Below, in pieces: positions 24,436 through 32,203 of a stretch of 61,040 nucleotides of DNA. The notes under the pieces are model-generated. The model was not told where the DNA came from and searched no databases. It was given only the letters and a program-made list of their open reading frames with translations. The stretch's first letter is position 1, and each line of letters opens with the position of its first letter. This stretch comes from Clostridiales bacterium (GTDB lineage: Bacteria; Bacillota; Clostridia; Oscillospirales; Oscillospiraceae), in contig JAHZGF010000024.1 of the NCBI GenBank assembly GCA_019420945.1, forward strand, positions 1-61,040. The letters run 5' to 3'. A program made the position numbers and the translations under genes.

Positions 24436-26622
24436 TTGCTGTGCAGATTTAAACGGCTCATTTACCCGAAGACCCCGCCGGCGGAGGACAGCGGTTACCG
24501 CATCGTCCTGTACCAGCCCTGCGAGACTGTCCGGGACGCCGCCGGGCATCTGGTAACGGAAGTGAAGGCGGTGGGGTTTTTCCTCCCCACCGGGGAGAAT
24601 CGCTCCTACGAGCTGAAAGGCCGCTGGGGCCGGGACAGCAAATACGGCGTCCAGTTTGAGGTGGAGGACTACCGGGAGGTGGTCGCCCCCACCAAGGAGG
24701 GGATCGTCGGGTACCTGTCCTCCGGGCAGATCAAGGGCATCGGCCCCAAGACGGCGGAAAAGATCTTCTCCGCCTTTGGTGCCGCCACCCTCCACGTATT
24801 GGACGAGGAGCCGGAGCGGCTGCTGGCCATTCCCGGCATCAGCAAGGAAAAGCTGGAAGCCATCAAAAAATCCCTTGTCCAATCCAGGATTTTTCGGGAG
24901 GCAACGGCAATCCTCTCCCCTTTTGCCATATCTTCCACCCGGATTGCGAAACTGTGCAATGCCTTTGGAGAGGAAACCGTCCACATCCTGCGTCATCATC
25001 CCTACCGCCTTTGCGGCATAGAAGAAGTGGATTTTTCCCTGGCTGACCAGATCGCTCAGGCGGGGAATCTGGACCCTGGTTCTACGGAGCGGGTGGACGC
25101 GGGCATGGCGTATGTCCTCTCCCGGGCGGAAAAAACGGGAAACCTCTGCTTGGAAAAGCATGAGTTCTTGTACCAGGTCCGGGAGCTTCTTGGAAAACGG
25201 CGGTTTTCTCTTCCCGCGCTTGCGGAAAGAGCCGCGGAGCTGGTGAAAAACCGCCAGCTTTTCTCCTTCCACAAATGGGTCTACCTTTGGCGGACCGGCT
25301 GTGTGGAAGGGGCCCTTGCCCGGGCGGTCGCGGAGAAACTGCTCCATCAAGGCCCGGCGCAGCCCTCCTTCTGGAGGGAAGAACTCCTTCAGGTGGAGGC
25401 GGAACTGGGGATGACCCTCAACGACCAGCAGCGCAAGGCAGTACTCACCGCTGTGAGCAGCCCGCTGACCATCCTGACGGGAGGGCCCGGAACCGGCAAG
25501 ACCATGACCCAAAAGGCGCTGGTATCCCTGTACCACAGGGTGTATCCCGGCAAAACGGTGGCCTGCTGCGCCCCCACAGGCCGGGCAGCCCGCCGGATGG
25601 AGGAATCCACCGGCGTGAAGGCCGCTACCATCCACAAAGCCTTGAAGCTGTTGGCCGGAGAGGACGGAGTCTTTTCGGAACCGGAACCCCTGGACGCCGA
25701 TTTGGTTTTGGTGGACGAGGTGTCTATGCTGGACGTCTATCTGGCGGAAAGCCTGTTTCGGGCCTTAAAACCTGGCTGCCAGCTGGTGCTGGTGGGCGAC
25801 GCCGATCAGCTTCCCAGCGTGGGGCCGGGGGCTGTTTTGCGGGAGCTTCTTTCCTGCGGCCAGATCCCTGTGGTGCGCCTGACCAAGATCTACCGGCAGA
25901 GCGCGGACAGCCCCATCCCCATCAACGCCGCCCTGATCCGGGCAGGCAACCTGCACCTGGAGTACGGCAAGGATTTTCAGTTTGTGGAATGCGCCGACAT
26001 GGCGTGTTCCGCCGGCATGATGGAAGAACTCTACCTGCGGGAAGCAGGCCGTTTCGGCGTGGACAACGTGGCGCTGCTGTCCCCTTTTCGGAAAAAGACA
26101 GAGACGGGAGTAAACGCCTTAAACCCTAAGCTGCGGGAATGGATCAACCCCAAGGCGCCGGACAAGCCGGAAATCTCCCACGGGAAACGGCTGTTCCGCC
26201 TGGGGGACAAGGTGATGCAGGTGCGCAACTTCCAGGACATCAGCAACGGGGACATCGGGTATGTCGCCGCTGTGGAAAACCGGGAAGACGGCCCTGTCCT
26301 GAAGGTGGACTTTGGGGAGGACCGGGTCATGGAGTACGACGGCTCCCAGCTGGACCTGCTGGACCTGGCCTACGCCACCACCATTCACAAAAGTCAGGGT
26401 TCCGAGTACGACTCGGTGATCATCAGCGTCCAGTGCGCCCACTCGGTCATGCTCAACCGGCCTCTGCTCTACACCGCCGTCACCCGGGCGAAAAAACGGG
26501 TGATCCTGGTGGGGGAGCGGAAGGCCCTGTGCGCGGCCATCCGCCGGACGGATACGGAACACCGAAACACCCAGCTGGCCCGGAGGATTCTGGACCAGCT
26601 GGAGCAGCTGCGAGAGGAGTAA
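24436..26622 (+). CDS. RecD-like ATP-dependent DNA helicase
   Basis: 728 residues, the size and order of RecD2-type helicases: OB-like N-terminus, helix-hairpin-helix repeats (IKGIGPKTAEKIF; GISKEKLEAIKKSL, about 95-150), Walker A GGPGTGKT near 350, Walker B LVLVDEVSM near 425, GDADQLPSVGPG (motif III) and the C-terminal UvrD_C_2-like TIHKSQGSEYDSV...LLYTAVTRAKKRVIL. It starts at TTG 24436 with AGAAAGGAG seven bases upstream. Likely unwinds DNA 5'-3' with the YqaJ nuclease and SSB during element replication or repair. Confidence 0.93.
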   Translation: MLCRFKRLIYPKTPPAEDSGYRIVLYQPCETVRDAAGHLVTEVKAVGFFLPTGENRSYELKGRWGRDSKYGVQFEVEDYREVVAPTKEGIVGYLSSGQIKGIGPKTAEKIFSAFGAATLHVLDEEPERLLAIPGISKEKLEAIKKSLVQSRIFREATAILSPFAISSTRIAKLCNAFGEETVHILRHHPYRLCGIEEVDFSLADQIAQAGNLDPGSTERVDAGMAYVLSRAEKTGNLCLEKHEFLYQVRELLGKRRFSLPALAERAAELVKNRQLFSFHKWVYLWRTGCVEGALARAVAEKLLHQGPAQPSFWREELLQVEAELGMTLNDQQRKAVLTAVSSPLTILTGGPGTGKTMTQKALVSLYHRVYPGKTVACCAPTGRAARRMEESTGVKAATIHKALKLLAGEDGVFSEPEPLDADLVLVDEVSMLDVYLAESLFRALKPGCQLVLVGDADQLPSVGPGAVLRELLSCGQIPVVRLTKIYRQSADSPIPINAALIRAGNLHLEYGKDFQFVECADMACSAGMMEELYLREAGRFGVDNVALLSPFRKKTETGVNALNPKLREWINPKAPDKPEISHGKRLFRLGDKVMQVRNFQDISNGDIGYVAAVENREDGPVLKVDFGEDRVMEYDGSQLDLLDLAYATTIHKSQGSEYDSVIISVQCAHSVMLNRPLLYTAVTRAKKRVILVGERKALCAAIRRTDTEHRNTQLARRILDQLEQLREE

Positions 26623-26627
26623 GAAGC

Positions 26628-27092
26628 ATGGCAACTTATCTGGAAAACTACGTCAACCGAAAGCTCAGCCTGGACCCCCTGCTGCAGGCGGGGAAAATGA
26701 CCCTCCAGGAAACCATGGTCTATCAGGAGCTATTGTACCGCATCCAGGTGCTGGAAACCTGCCAGATGCTGTGCAAGACCGCCCCGGTCACAACGGATAC
26801 CCGGGCGCTGCTGGGCCACTACCAGCTGGTGGACGCCGTTCTCTTCTGCGCCGGAAAGGAACACGCCTTTGGCGTCCCTGTCCGGGAAGAGGGCAAAGCC
26901 CGGCGGAAAGCTGCCGGCGAAAACCTGAATAAAATCGCCGCGGACTGCCGCAAGCGCTTTTCCAGCTTCCGGGCGAAAACCCCGGAGCAGTACCGGCAAA
27001 GTGTTTCCGCCATGGTCAGCACGGTTTTAGTGGCCTGGGTACAGCTGCGCAACACCTACGTTCCCATCGGAGGGGAGGAAAACAGGCAATGA
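26628..27092 (+). CDS. Hypothetical protein of the recombination operon, 154 aa
   Basis: Helical soluble protein (MATYLENYVNRKLSLDPLLQAGKMTLQETMVYQELLYRIQVLETCQML) with a basic middle (REEGKARRKAAGENLNKIAADCRKRFSSFR). No family recognised. Starts 5 bases after the helicase stop and overlaps the next start by four bases, so it is tightly linked to replication and recombination genes. Confidence 0.65.
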   Translation: MATYLENYVNRKLSLDPLLQAGKMTLQETMVYQELLYRIQVLETCQMLCKTAPVTTDTRALLGHYQLVDAVLFCAGKEHAFGVPVREEGKARRKAAGENLNKIAADCRKRFSSFRAKTPEQYRQSVSAMVSTVLVAWVQLRNTYVPIGGEENRQ

Positions 27093-27769
27093 GCAAGGAG
27101 GAACAGCTTCGAAAGCTCTGGGAGATCCACCAGGTGGAGGGCTTTGACCCTGCCGCCTTCGCGGTGGAGTACACCGACATGAACACCGGGGAGCAGCGCA
27201 AACGCCTTCCCGTGATGATTCAAATGGCTTGGTTCCGGTTAAAGTATCCGGAAGGCCGCATCGCGGTGGAGGTGACCTCCGCCAAGGACAGCTTTGTGGC
27301 AAAGGCCCGGGTCTATCCCAGCTACAAGGACGGCCCGGAGTGCTACCTGGCGGAGGCCACCGCCTCCCGCGGTCCAGACCCGGCCCACCCTACGGTTTCC
27401 CCCAGGGAGTGGGCCCAGACCGCGGCGGTGGGCGTTGCCCTGCGCAACGCGGGCTTTGGCCTGCAGCTTGGGGCCGTGGGAGAGGATTTTTCCCAGAACG
27501 CCCCGGATGAGCTGCCGCCCCAGGAGGAGACTCCTGCCAAGCCTGCCGGAAAGAAAGAGCCCGGCCCCGAGGAACAGCTGCGGCAAGCCATGAACACCCC
27601 CTGCCCCATTGGCAAGTACAGGGGGAAAACCCTGGGGGATATGCTCACCCTGGACCCCGGGGCCATCGCCTGGGTGACCAAAAAGTTCCCGGAAAGCACA
27701 CCGATTGGAGCGGCAGCCAAACTGCTTTGCGACTATGCCCTGGAGCAGACTGCACCTTGTGCAGGCTGA
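27089..27769 (+). CDS. Element recombination protein with ExoX-type C-terminal motif
   Basis: 226 residues. The N-terminal part has the pattern of phage/ICE annealing-type accessory proteins (EWAQTAAVGVALRNAGFGLQLG). The C-terminal part MNTPCPIGKYRGKTLGDMLTLDPGAIAWVTKKFP resembles the small C-terminal module of exodeoxyribonuclease X-like proteins, GKYKGK...G..P..WL. A Pro/Glu linker joins the two. Overlaps the previous gene by four bases. Both assignments are by eye; it may supply the annealing function missing from the YqaJ partner. Confidence 0.6.
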   Translation: MSKEEQLRKLWEIHQVEGFDPAAFAVEYTDMNTGEQRKRLPVMIQMAWFRLKYPEGRIAVEVTSAKDSFVAKARVYPSYKDGPECYLAEATASRGPDPAHPTVSPREWAQTAAVGVALRNAGFGLQLGAVGEDFSQNAPDELPPQEETPAKPAGKKEPGPEEQLRQAMNTPCPIGKYRGKTLGDMLTLDPGAIAWVTKKFPESTPIGAAAKLLCDYALEQTAPCAG

Positions 27770-27822
27770 CTCCTGAGCAGGCTGCGTCCTGATTTTAGGG
27801 CTAGGCCCGGAAAGGAGGAAGT

Positions 27823-28863
27823 ATGGAACGGTTCCACATGGTGGACATCATCCCAATGCTGGGGCTGCCCATCCCTCCTGCCGGGAAGAGCAGCTATAAC
27901 ATCCCCTGCCCTTGCTGCGATGACAAGCCCAAGGGGAAACACTTGAACATCAACCTGCGCAAGGACGTGTTCCGGTGCCCCCGGTGCGGGTTTGCCGGCG
28001 GCGTTCTGGACCTGTATGCCCATTACGCGAGAATCCCCCGGGAGAATGCCCTGAAGGAGCTTCTCTCCCGCAGAGGAATCGCGGGGGCTTCCCGGCGGCC
28101 TGCTTTGCCGGAGGTGGAGGAAAATCCCCTCACCGGCCGGGAAGAGCGCCACGCCACCTACACGGCCCTGCTGTCCCACCTGAGTTTGGCTTCGGACCAC
28201 CGGGAAAACCTGCTCAGTCGAGGGTTCTCCCCGGAAGAGATCCGCCGGTTGGGATACCGGACCACCCCGGTGGTGGGCGGCGCCCTGCTTGCCCGCCAGC
28301 TGCGGGAGGAGGGCTGCTACCTGGCCGGGGTTCCGGGCTTTTTCCAAAAGGAGGGAAAGTGGACCGTGCGTTTCCCGGGCAGGGGGATTCTCATCCCTGT
28401 GCGGGACATGGCCGGACACATCCAGGGCCTGCAGGTCCGCTTGGACAACGCGGAGAAGCGGAAGTTCCGCTGGGTTTCCAGTGCGGGCTTTCCAGAGGGC
28501 TGCGGCGCGAAAACCTGGGTCCACCTGGCCGGAGAGCCCCGGCCGTTGGTCCTGCTGACAGAGGGGCCCATGAAGGCCGATGTGATCCACTTCCTCACAG
28601 GGCAGACCGTGGCGGCGGTGGCAGGGGTGAACTCCCTGTCCCAGCTGCAGCCCCTTCTGGAGGAGCTGAACGCCGCAGGGATGGAGAAGGTCATGACCGC
28701 CTTTGACATGGACTACCTTTGCAACCCTCACGTCAAGGGCGGCTACGAACAGTTGACCGCCCTGCTGAAGAAACTGGGGATTTCCTTTGGCACCTATCTG
28801 TGGGATCCCCGGTACAAGGGGTTGGACGACTACATCTGGGGCTGCCTGTGCGGCCCGAAGTGA
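27823..28863 (+). CDS. CHC2 zinc-finger primase-like protein with DUF3854/Toprim domain
   Basis: 346 residues. Near 28-54 is a DnaG-type zinc finger (CPCCDDKPKGKHLNINLRKDVFRCPRCGFAGGVLDL). The C-terminal half has a Toprim-like fold (LVLLTEGPMKADVIHFLTG; VMTAFDMDYLCNPHVKGGYEQL), as in element proteins with DUF3854. GGAGGAAG precedes the ATG. No DnaG central polymerase core is obvious, so it may be a compact primase variant or a helper. Followed by an intrinsic terminator, which ends the operon begun at leader C. Confidence 0.85.
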   Translation: MERFHMVDIIPMLGLPIPPAGKSSYNIPCPCCDDKPKGKHLNINLRKDVFRCPRCGFAGGVLDLYAHYARIPRENALKELLSRRGIAGASRRPALPEVEENPLTGREERHATYTALLSHLSLASDHRENLLSRGFSPEEIRRLGYRTTPVVGGALLARQLREEGCYLAGVPGFFQKEGKWTVRFPGRGILIPVRDMAGHIQGLQVRLDNAEKRKFRWVSSAGFPEGCGAKTWVHLAGEPRPLVLLTEGPMKADVIHFLTGQTVAAVAGVNSLSQLQPLLEELNAAGMEKVMTAFDMDYLCNPHVKGGYEQLTALLKKLGISFGTYLWDPRYKGLDDYIWGCLCGPK

Positions 28864-28867
28864 GGAA

Positions 28868-28894
28868 AGAGACGGAGCGATCCGTCTCTTTTTT
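28868..28894 (+). terminator. Intrinsic terminator of the recombination operon
   Basis: AGAGACGGA, loop GCGA, TCCGTCTCT, then TTTTT. It separates the replication genes from the partition pair. Confidence 0.85.
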
Positions 28895-28987
28895 CTCTGG
28901 GAAGAAGCCAATCCCGCTGCAAAAAATGCGCTTTCCCTGTGAAAAAAATACCCATAGAACGCAAAATACGTTTAGGAGGCAACCATT

Positions 28988-29893
28988 ATGCTGATCGCCA
29001 TTGACCACGGCAACTACGCCATCAAAACCACCCACACCGCCTTTCTTTCGGGCCTGACCGAGAGCAAGGTGAAACCGCCTCTCTCAGAGGAAGTGCTGGA
29101 ATACGCCGGCAGCTTCTGGACCCTTTCCGGAAAGCGCGTCCCCTATATGCGGGACAAAACTCAGGATGACCGGTACTTTGTGCTGACCTTGTTCGCCATT
29201 GCCCGGGAACTGGAGTGCCGGAAAGCCTGGGCGCCCTTTGTCCAGGCAGATCTGGCGGTGGGCCTGCCCCCGGAGCATTACGGAATGCTGCGGGAGAAGT
29301 TTTCCCAGTACTTCCAGCGGGGCGTTGTGAAGTTTTCCTATCAGGACAGATCCCTGACCCTGGAAATCCGCCGGGTGCTGGTCTATCCCCAGGCGTATGC
29401 CGCGGTAGTCCCCCTGAGCGGGGAGATTTTGCCCCTGTCCCGGGTCTTCGTCATCGACATCGGCGGTTTTACCACCGATGTGCTGCTGCTGCGAAACGGC
29501 AAGCCCGACCTGCAGTTCTGCCGCAGCCTGGAGAGCGGGGTCATCACCATGGACAACGAAATCATCGGGAAGATCAACGCCCAGTACGATTTGATGATCG
29601 ACGATGAACACATCAGCGCCGTGCTGCTGCACAAGGAGACGCTCCTGCCCCAGCAGGTGCGCCAGGCCATCCAGAAGGCCGCCCAATCCCACGCCAAGGG
29701 GATCCTGGACAAGCTCCGGGAGCTGGGGGTGGATTTGCGCACGAACCCGGCTGTTTTCATCGGCGGTGGCAGCGCTTTGTTCCGCCCCCTGCTGGAGGGC
29801 TCCCCGATGGTGGCCCAGGCCCGGTTTGTGGAAGATCCCAAGGCAAACGCCCTGGGGTACGAACTGCTGGCATCCCACCAGCTGCGGCTGTGA
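28988..29893 (+). CDS. ParM/StbA-like actin-type plasmid segregation ATPase
   Basis: 301 residues with the actin-like fold pattern of ParM-family proteins: N-terminal phosphate-1 motif IAIDHGNYAIKTT, phosphate-2 motif VFVIDIGGFTTDVLLL near 155, adenosine motif FIGGGSALFRPLL near 255. GGAGG precedes ATG 28988. Such proteins polymerise with ATP and push DNA copies apart when bound by an adaptor at a centromere site. The next gene overlaps its stop and probably encodes the adaptor. AACGCAAAATACGTTT just upstream could be part of a centromere. Confidence 0.88.
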   Translation: MLIAIDHGNYAIKTTHTAFLSGLTESKVKPPLSEEVLEYAGSFWTLSGKRVPYMRDKTQDDRYFVLTLFAIARELECRKAWAPFVQADLAVGLPPEHYGMLREKFSQYFQRGVVKFSYQDRSLTLEIRRVLVYPQAYAAVVPLSGEILPLSRVFVIDIGGFTTDVLLLRNGKPDLQFCRSLESGVITMDNEIIGKINAQYDLMIDDEHISAVLLHKETLLPQQVRQAIQKAAQSHAKGILDKLRELGVDLRTNPAVFIGGGSALFRPLLEGSPMVAQARFVEDPKANALGYELLASHQLRL

Positions 29894-30228
29894 GACGCCA
29901 GGGGGTCTACCGGTTTTCCCTGCAATTCCCAGGGGACACGGAGGAACGGGTCCGGGCCGGGGAACTGCTGGAAAGACTGGGAAACCGAAAAAGCGCGGTG
30001 GTGGTAGCCGCCCTCAACCAGTACCTGGACCAGCACCCCCAGCTGGAATCCCCTGCAGCCAAGGTGAAGATCCAAACCCAGGCTGCCGTGAGCCGGGAAC
30101 AGCTGGAACAGCTGGTGCGGGAGATCCTGGAAGAACGCATGGCCGCCCTGCCCCAGGCCGGGCCATCTCCCGAAGAGGAGGACCCTGGCATTTCCCAGAT
30201 GTTGGAGAACCTGGACGCCTTTCTGTGA
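29890..30228 (+). CDS. Putative ParR-like partition adaptor
   Basis: 112 residues. The start MRRQGVYRFSLQFPGDTEERVRAGELLERLGNRKSAVVVAALNQYLD looks like a ribbon-helix-helix DNA-binding domain (strand, two helices), followed by a helical and acidic C-terminus (EEEDPGISQMLENLDAFL) of the kind that contacts ParM filaments. It overlaps the ParM-like gene by four bases. Function is inferred from size, fold pattern and position. Confidence 0.7.
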   Translation: MRRQGVYRFSLQFPGDTEERVRAGELLERLGNRKSAVVVAALNQYLDQHPQLESPAAKVKIQTQAAVSREQLEQLVREILEERMAALPQAGPSPEEEDPGISQMLENLDAFL

Positions 30229-30305
30229 GGGGCATATTCCCTGAAAAAACGGGAAAAACAAAAGTATAAATAGGATTGCCAAACCTACGCTTTCTTTTCA
30301 CTCCG

Positions 30306-30339
30306 CCTTGATTGGTCTACAATAAAATTGAAATCAAGG
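30306..30339 (+). promoter_or_regulatory. Operator-like inverted repeat before the XRE gene
   Basis: CCTTGATT (30306-30313) and AATCAAGG (30332-30339) flank TACAAT, the likely -10 box. The dyad around the promoter of an XRE gene suggests autoregulation. Confidence 0.55.
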
Positions 30340-30349
30340 GGAGGGTGCA

Positions 30350-30688
30350 ATGGACTATCAGAAACTGGGAAAGAGAATTCGGAGCCTGCGGGCCCAGGAA
30401 GAGATGACCCAGGACCAACTGGGCGAGGCTGCGGGGTACACTGGCACCCATATCGGCCAGATTGAAAATGCCCGTACCGTCCCCAGCTTGGAGGCTGTGG
30501 TGAATATTTCCAATGCTTTGCACGCCACGCCGGATGAGTTGTTGATGGATTCTCTGGAATCGGCGGAACTGGTCTATATGCACCAAATTGAGAAGCGATT
30601 GGCGAACATGGATCTCCGGACCCGCATTGTGGCCTGTGAGATGCTGGAAAAGATGATGGACATCATCGAAATGTCAGAGCAAAAATAA
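30350..30688 (+). CDS. XRE-family transcriptional regulator
   Basis: 112 residues. N-terminal helix-turn-helix YQKLGKRIRSLRAQEEMTQDQLGEAAGYTGTHIGQIENARTVPSLEAVVNISNALHATPDELL (residues 3-65), then a short helical dimerisation tail. AGGGGAGG precedes ATG 30350. It sits where Tn916-like elements carry their master XRE regulator, upstream of the sigma-like and HTH_16 genes; an inverted repeat spans its own promoter. Confidence 0.88.
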   Translation: MDYQKLGKRIRSLRAQEEMTQDQLGEAAGYTGTHIGQIENARTVPSLEAVVNISNALHATPDELLMDSLESAELVYMHQIEKRLANMDLRTRIVACEMLEKMMDIIEMSEQK

Positions 30689-30717
30689 CGCGGGTTGTCC
30701 TTGTCCCGCCCCTTGAA

Positions 30718-30750
30718 AAGCCCGCATTCGCTTTGAGTGCGGGCTTTTTC
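30718..30750 (+). terminator. Intrinsic terminator after the XRE gene
   Basis: AGCCCGCATTC / GAGTGCGGGCT with a short loop, followed by TTTTTC. Confidence 0.85.
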
Positions 30751-30860
30751 TTTGGAGGTCCCTTATGAGACTAGCTTTTGGCAAACACTAGGGATGTCTT
30801 CGCCAGGGAAGCCGCTTGAAAACAAGCGAATTTCCCATTCAGAGCGGCGCCCAGTTTGCG

Positions 30861-30903
30861 CAGTATATGAATTATCATATACTGATATTTATACTGATAT
30901 TTG
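30861..30903 (+). promoter_or_regulatory. Perfect 10-bp palindrome plus direct repeats upstream of the sigma-like gene
   Basis: CAGTATATGA (30861-30870), 4-base spacer ATTA, then its exact complement (30875-30884). It runs straight into two copies of ATACTGATATTT (30879 on). This looks like an operator array for a dimeric regulator such as the upstream XRE protein. The surrounding gap 30689-31087 holds two terminators and no convincing gene. Confidence 0.6.
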
Positions 30904-30905
30904 TG

Positions 30906-30947
30906 AAAAACGGCTGTGTTGCGTATTACAACGCAGCCGTTTTTTCT
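30906..30947 (+). terminator. Intrinsic terminator upstream of the sigma-like gene
   Basis: AAACGGCTG-GTTG stem with CAAC-CAGCCGTTT and a T run. It lies between the operator array and the sigma-like gene, so transcripts starting left of it are attenuated. Confidence 0.75.
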
Positions 30948-31087
30948 GCCCCTGGAAAGGGGGTGGTTCCCATGGGCGTATCACTGGCCCGATAAGAGAG
31001 CCCAGTATCCCACCCCTATTTTATTTTCCATGCCATCTTGGCATGTCATCCCCCTTGCTGGGATGGCATGGCCAGGAGGCATGACAA

Positions 31088-31462
31088 ATGAAATCATCCC
31101 ATGACCCATTGCGCGGGCGCCTTGTTCGCTATTTGATGATCGCCGCAAAATATGGCCGGCTCAACTATTTGAGCAAGCGGAAGGCTGCGCCAAAAACCTG
31201 TTCGCTGGATTCTTTCCCTTCACAGGGAGAACCCTCTGCCTGGGAGGAAGACCCGCTCTGCATCGTGATTCAGCGGGAAACCATGGCCCGAGCTTTTGGC
31301 GCGTTATCCGCCCTAGAGCGGGAGACCCTGGAGCTGCTTCTGGTCCAGGGGTTAACACCGAAAGAAACCGCGGAACGGATGAAATGTTCCGTCGCGCAGG
31401 TTTATCAGAGAAAATCCCGGGCGCTGAAACACCTGCGGGAAAAGATGGGAGGAGCCAAATGA
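31088..31462 (+). CDS. Sigma-70 region 4-like regulator (Tn916 Orf7-type)
   Basis: 124 residues. The C-terminal half is a region-4 helix-turn-helix: FGALSALERETLELLLVQGLTPKETAERMKCSVAQVYQRKSRALKHLREKMG (about 70-120). The N-terminus is basic and contains YLMIAAKYGRLNYLSKRK. AGGAGG precedes ATG 31088. It overlaps the next gene by four bases (ATGA), the same pairing as in Tn916-like regulatory ends, where the pair controls excision and transfer genes. Confidence 0.85.
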   Translation: MKSSHDPLRGRLVRYLMIAAKYGRLNYLSKRKAAPKTCSLDSFPSQGEPSAWEEDPLCIVIQRETMARAFGALSALERETLELLLVQGLTPKETAERMKCSVAQVYQRKSRALKHLREKMGGAK

Positions 31463-31650
31463 ATCAGCAAGAATTTCGGGAAATCGTAGAAAAAGCCGTG
31501 AGCGGGGATAAAGACGCCACCGCGCAGCTTCTGTTCCAATGTAAGCCGATCATTGACCATTACAGCCGGGTGAATGGCCGGCCGGATGAGGACTGCCGGC
31601 AGGAGGTCCTGCTGTATTTGATTCAGGCAATTCGAAAGTTTCGCCTGTGA
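31459..31650 (+). CDS. HTH_16 small regulator (Tn916 Orf8-type)
   Basis: 63 residues: QEFREIVEKAVSGDKDATAQLLFQCKPIIDHYSRVNGRPDEDCRQEVLLYLIQAIRKFRL. This matches the compact helix-turn-helix protein found after the sigma-like gene of Tn916-family elements (sigma region 2-like fold). Overlaps the sigma-like gene by four bases, so the two are co-translated and may act together as a split sigma factor. Confidence 0.87.
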   Translation: MNQQEFREIVEKAVSGDKDATAQLLFQCKPIIDHYSRVNGRPDEDCRQEVLLYLIQAIRKFRL

Positions 31651-31667
31651 ACCTGAGGTCGCCAGGG

Positions 31668-31784
31668 TTGTAAAACCCGCCGGATTCTGTTATACTTAAA
31701 CTCGTAAAGTATCCCCACTGTTTCCGCAGTGACAGTCTCCGGTTACAAAGCGTCAGAGAGCTTCGGCTTTCTGGCGCTTTTCTT
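31668..31784 (+). promoter_or_regulatory. Leader D: promoter, leader and terminator before the excision region
   Basis: TTGTAA (31668-31673), 17-base spacer, TATACT (31691-31696). The leader has a hairpin CACTG...CAGTG, linker CAGTCTCCGGTTACAAAG, then a 12-bp stem GCGTCAGAGAGC / GCTTTCTGGCGC closed by TTCG, with TTTTCTT (31750-31784). The stem is nearly identical to leader A. It lies upstream of the amber-interrupted frame and the excisionase gene. Confidence 0.8.
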
Positions 31785-31819
31785 GTTTCGGAGAAAAATT
31801 TTTTCAGGAGGTGGCAGAA

Positions 31820-32089
31820 ATGTCCGTATTTTTCATTCTTATCTATTAGAAGGCATCCCCCTTCGCGCACCTTGAAAACTTCATAAGAACCCGCCACATC
31901 CCTGGCTGGACAGCGCGCCCTCTCGAAAGGGCGGACAAATCGTGGGCGGCGCCCACGGGACGCCGTGACCCAGCTGGTTACAATGGTACTTCCGCCTTGG
32001 ACGCATCACCGCATCGGGCGGCCCGGCATCAGCATGCGGGGAGAGAGGATCACTCTATGGCTGGTCAGCTACCGGCAGCGGGAATCTAA
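31820..32089 (+). other. Leader-peptide-like frame continued past an in-frame TAG
   Basis: TTCAGGAGGTGG, a strong ribosome binding site, precedes ATG 31820. The frame reads MSVFFILIY, meets TAG at 31847-31849, then stays open for 79 codons in the same frame (KASPFAHLENFIRTRHIPGW... SALDASPHRAARHQHAGRED ...MAGQLPAAGI) to TAA 32087. The region is GC-rich with strong hairpins (GCCCTCTCGAAAGGGC; GTGGGCGGCGCCCAC), so it could instead be a structured RNA. Options: a nine-residue leader peptide plus RNA, a gene broken by a nonsense mutation, or amber read-through. I cannot decide from sequence. Confidence 0.5.
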
Positions 32090-32112
32090 ATGGAATACAA
32101 CATCATTTCGGA

Positions 32113-32141
32113 TTGATTACTGGTTTCGGCTATAATATAAT
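32113..32141 (+). promoter_or_regulatory. Sigma-A promoter for the excisionase gene
   Basis: TTGATT (32113-32118), 17-base spacer, TATAAT (32136-32141), about 60 bases before the excisionase start. Confidence 0.6.
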
Positions 32142-32203
32142 GGAACTGCTATTGCACACGCTGGATTCCTCAATCGTCCGATGAAAGAAGGGAGGTAATT
32201 GCA

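Noticed and set aside
24067..25635. 522-codon minus-strand frame opposite the YqaJ and RecD-like genes
   Set aside because: Spans two genes with strong family motifs on the other strand.
30737..31084. 115-codon plus-strand frame between the XRE and sigma-like genes
   Set aside because: Runs through a palindrome and a terminator, has no binding site and no protein-like pattern.
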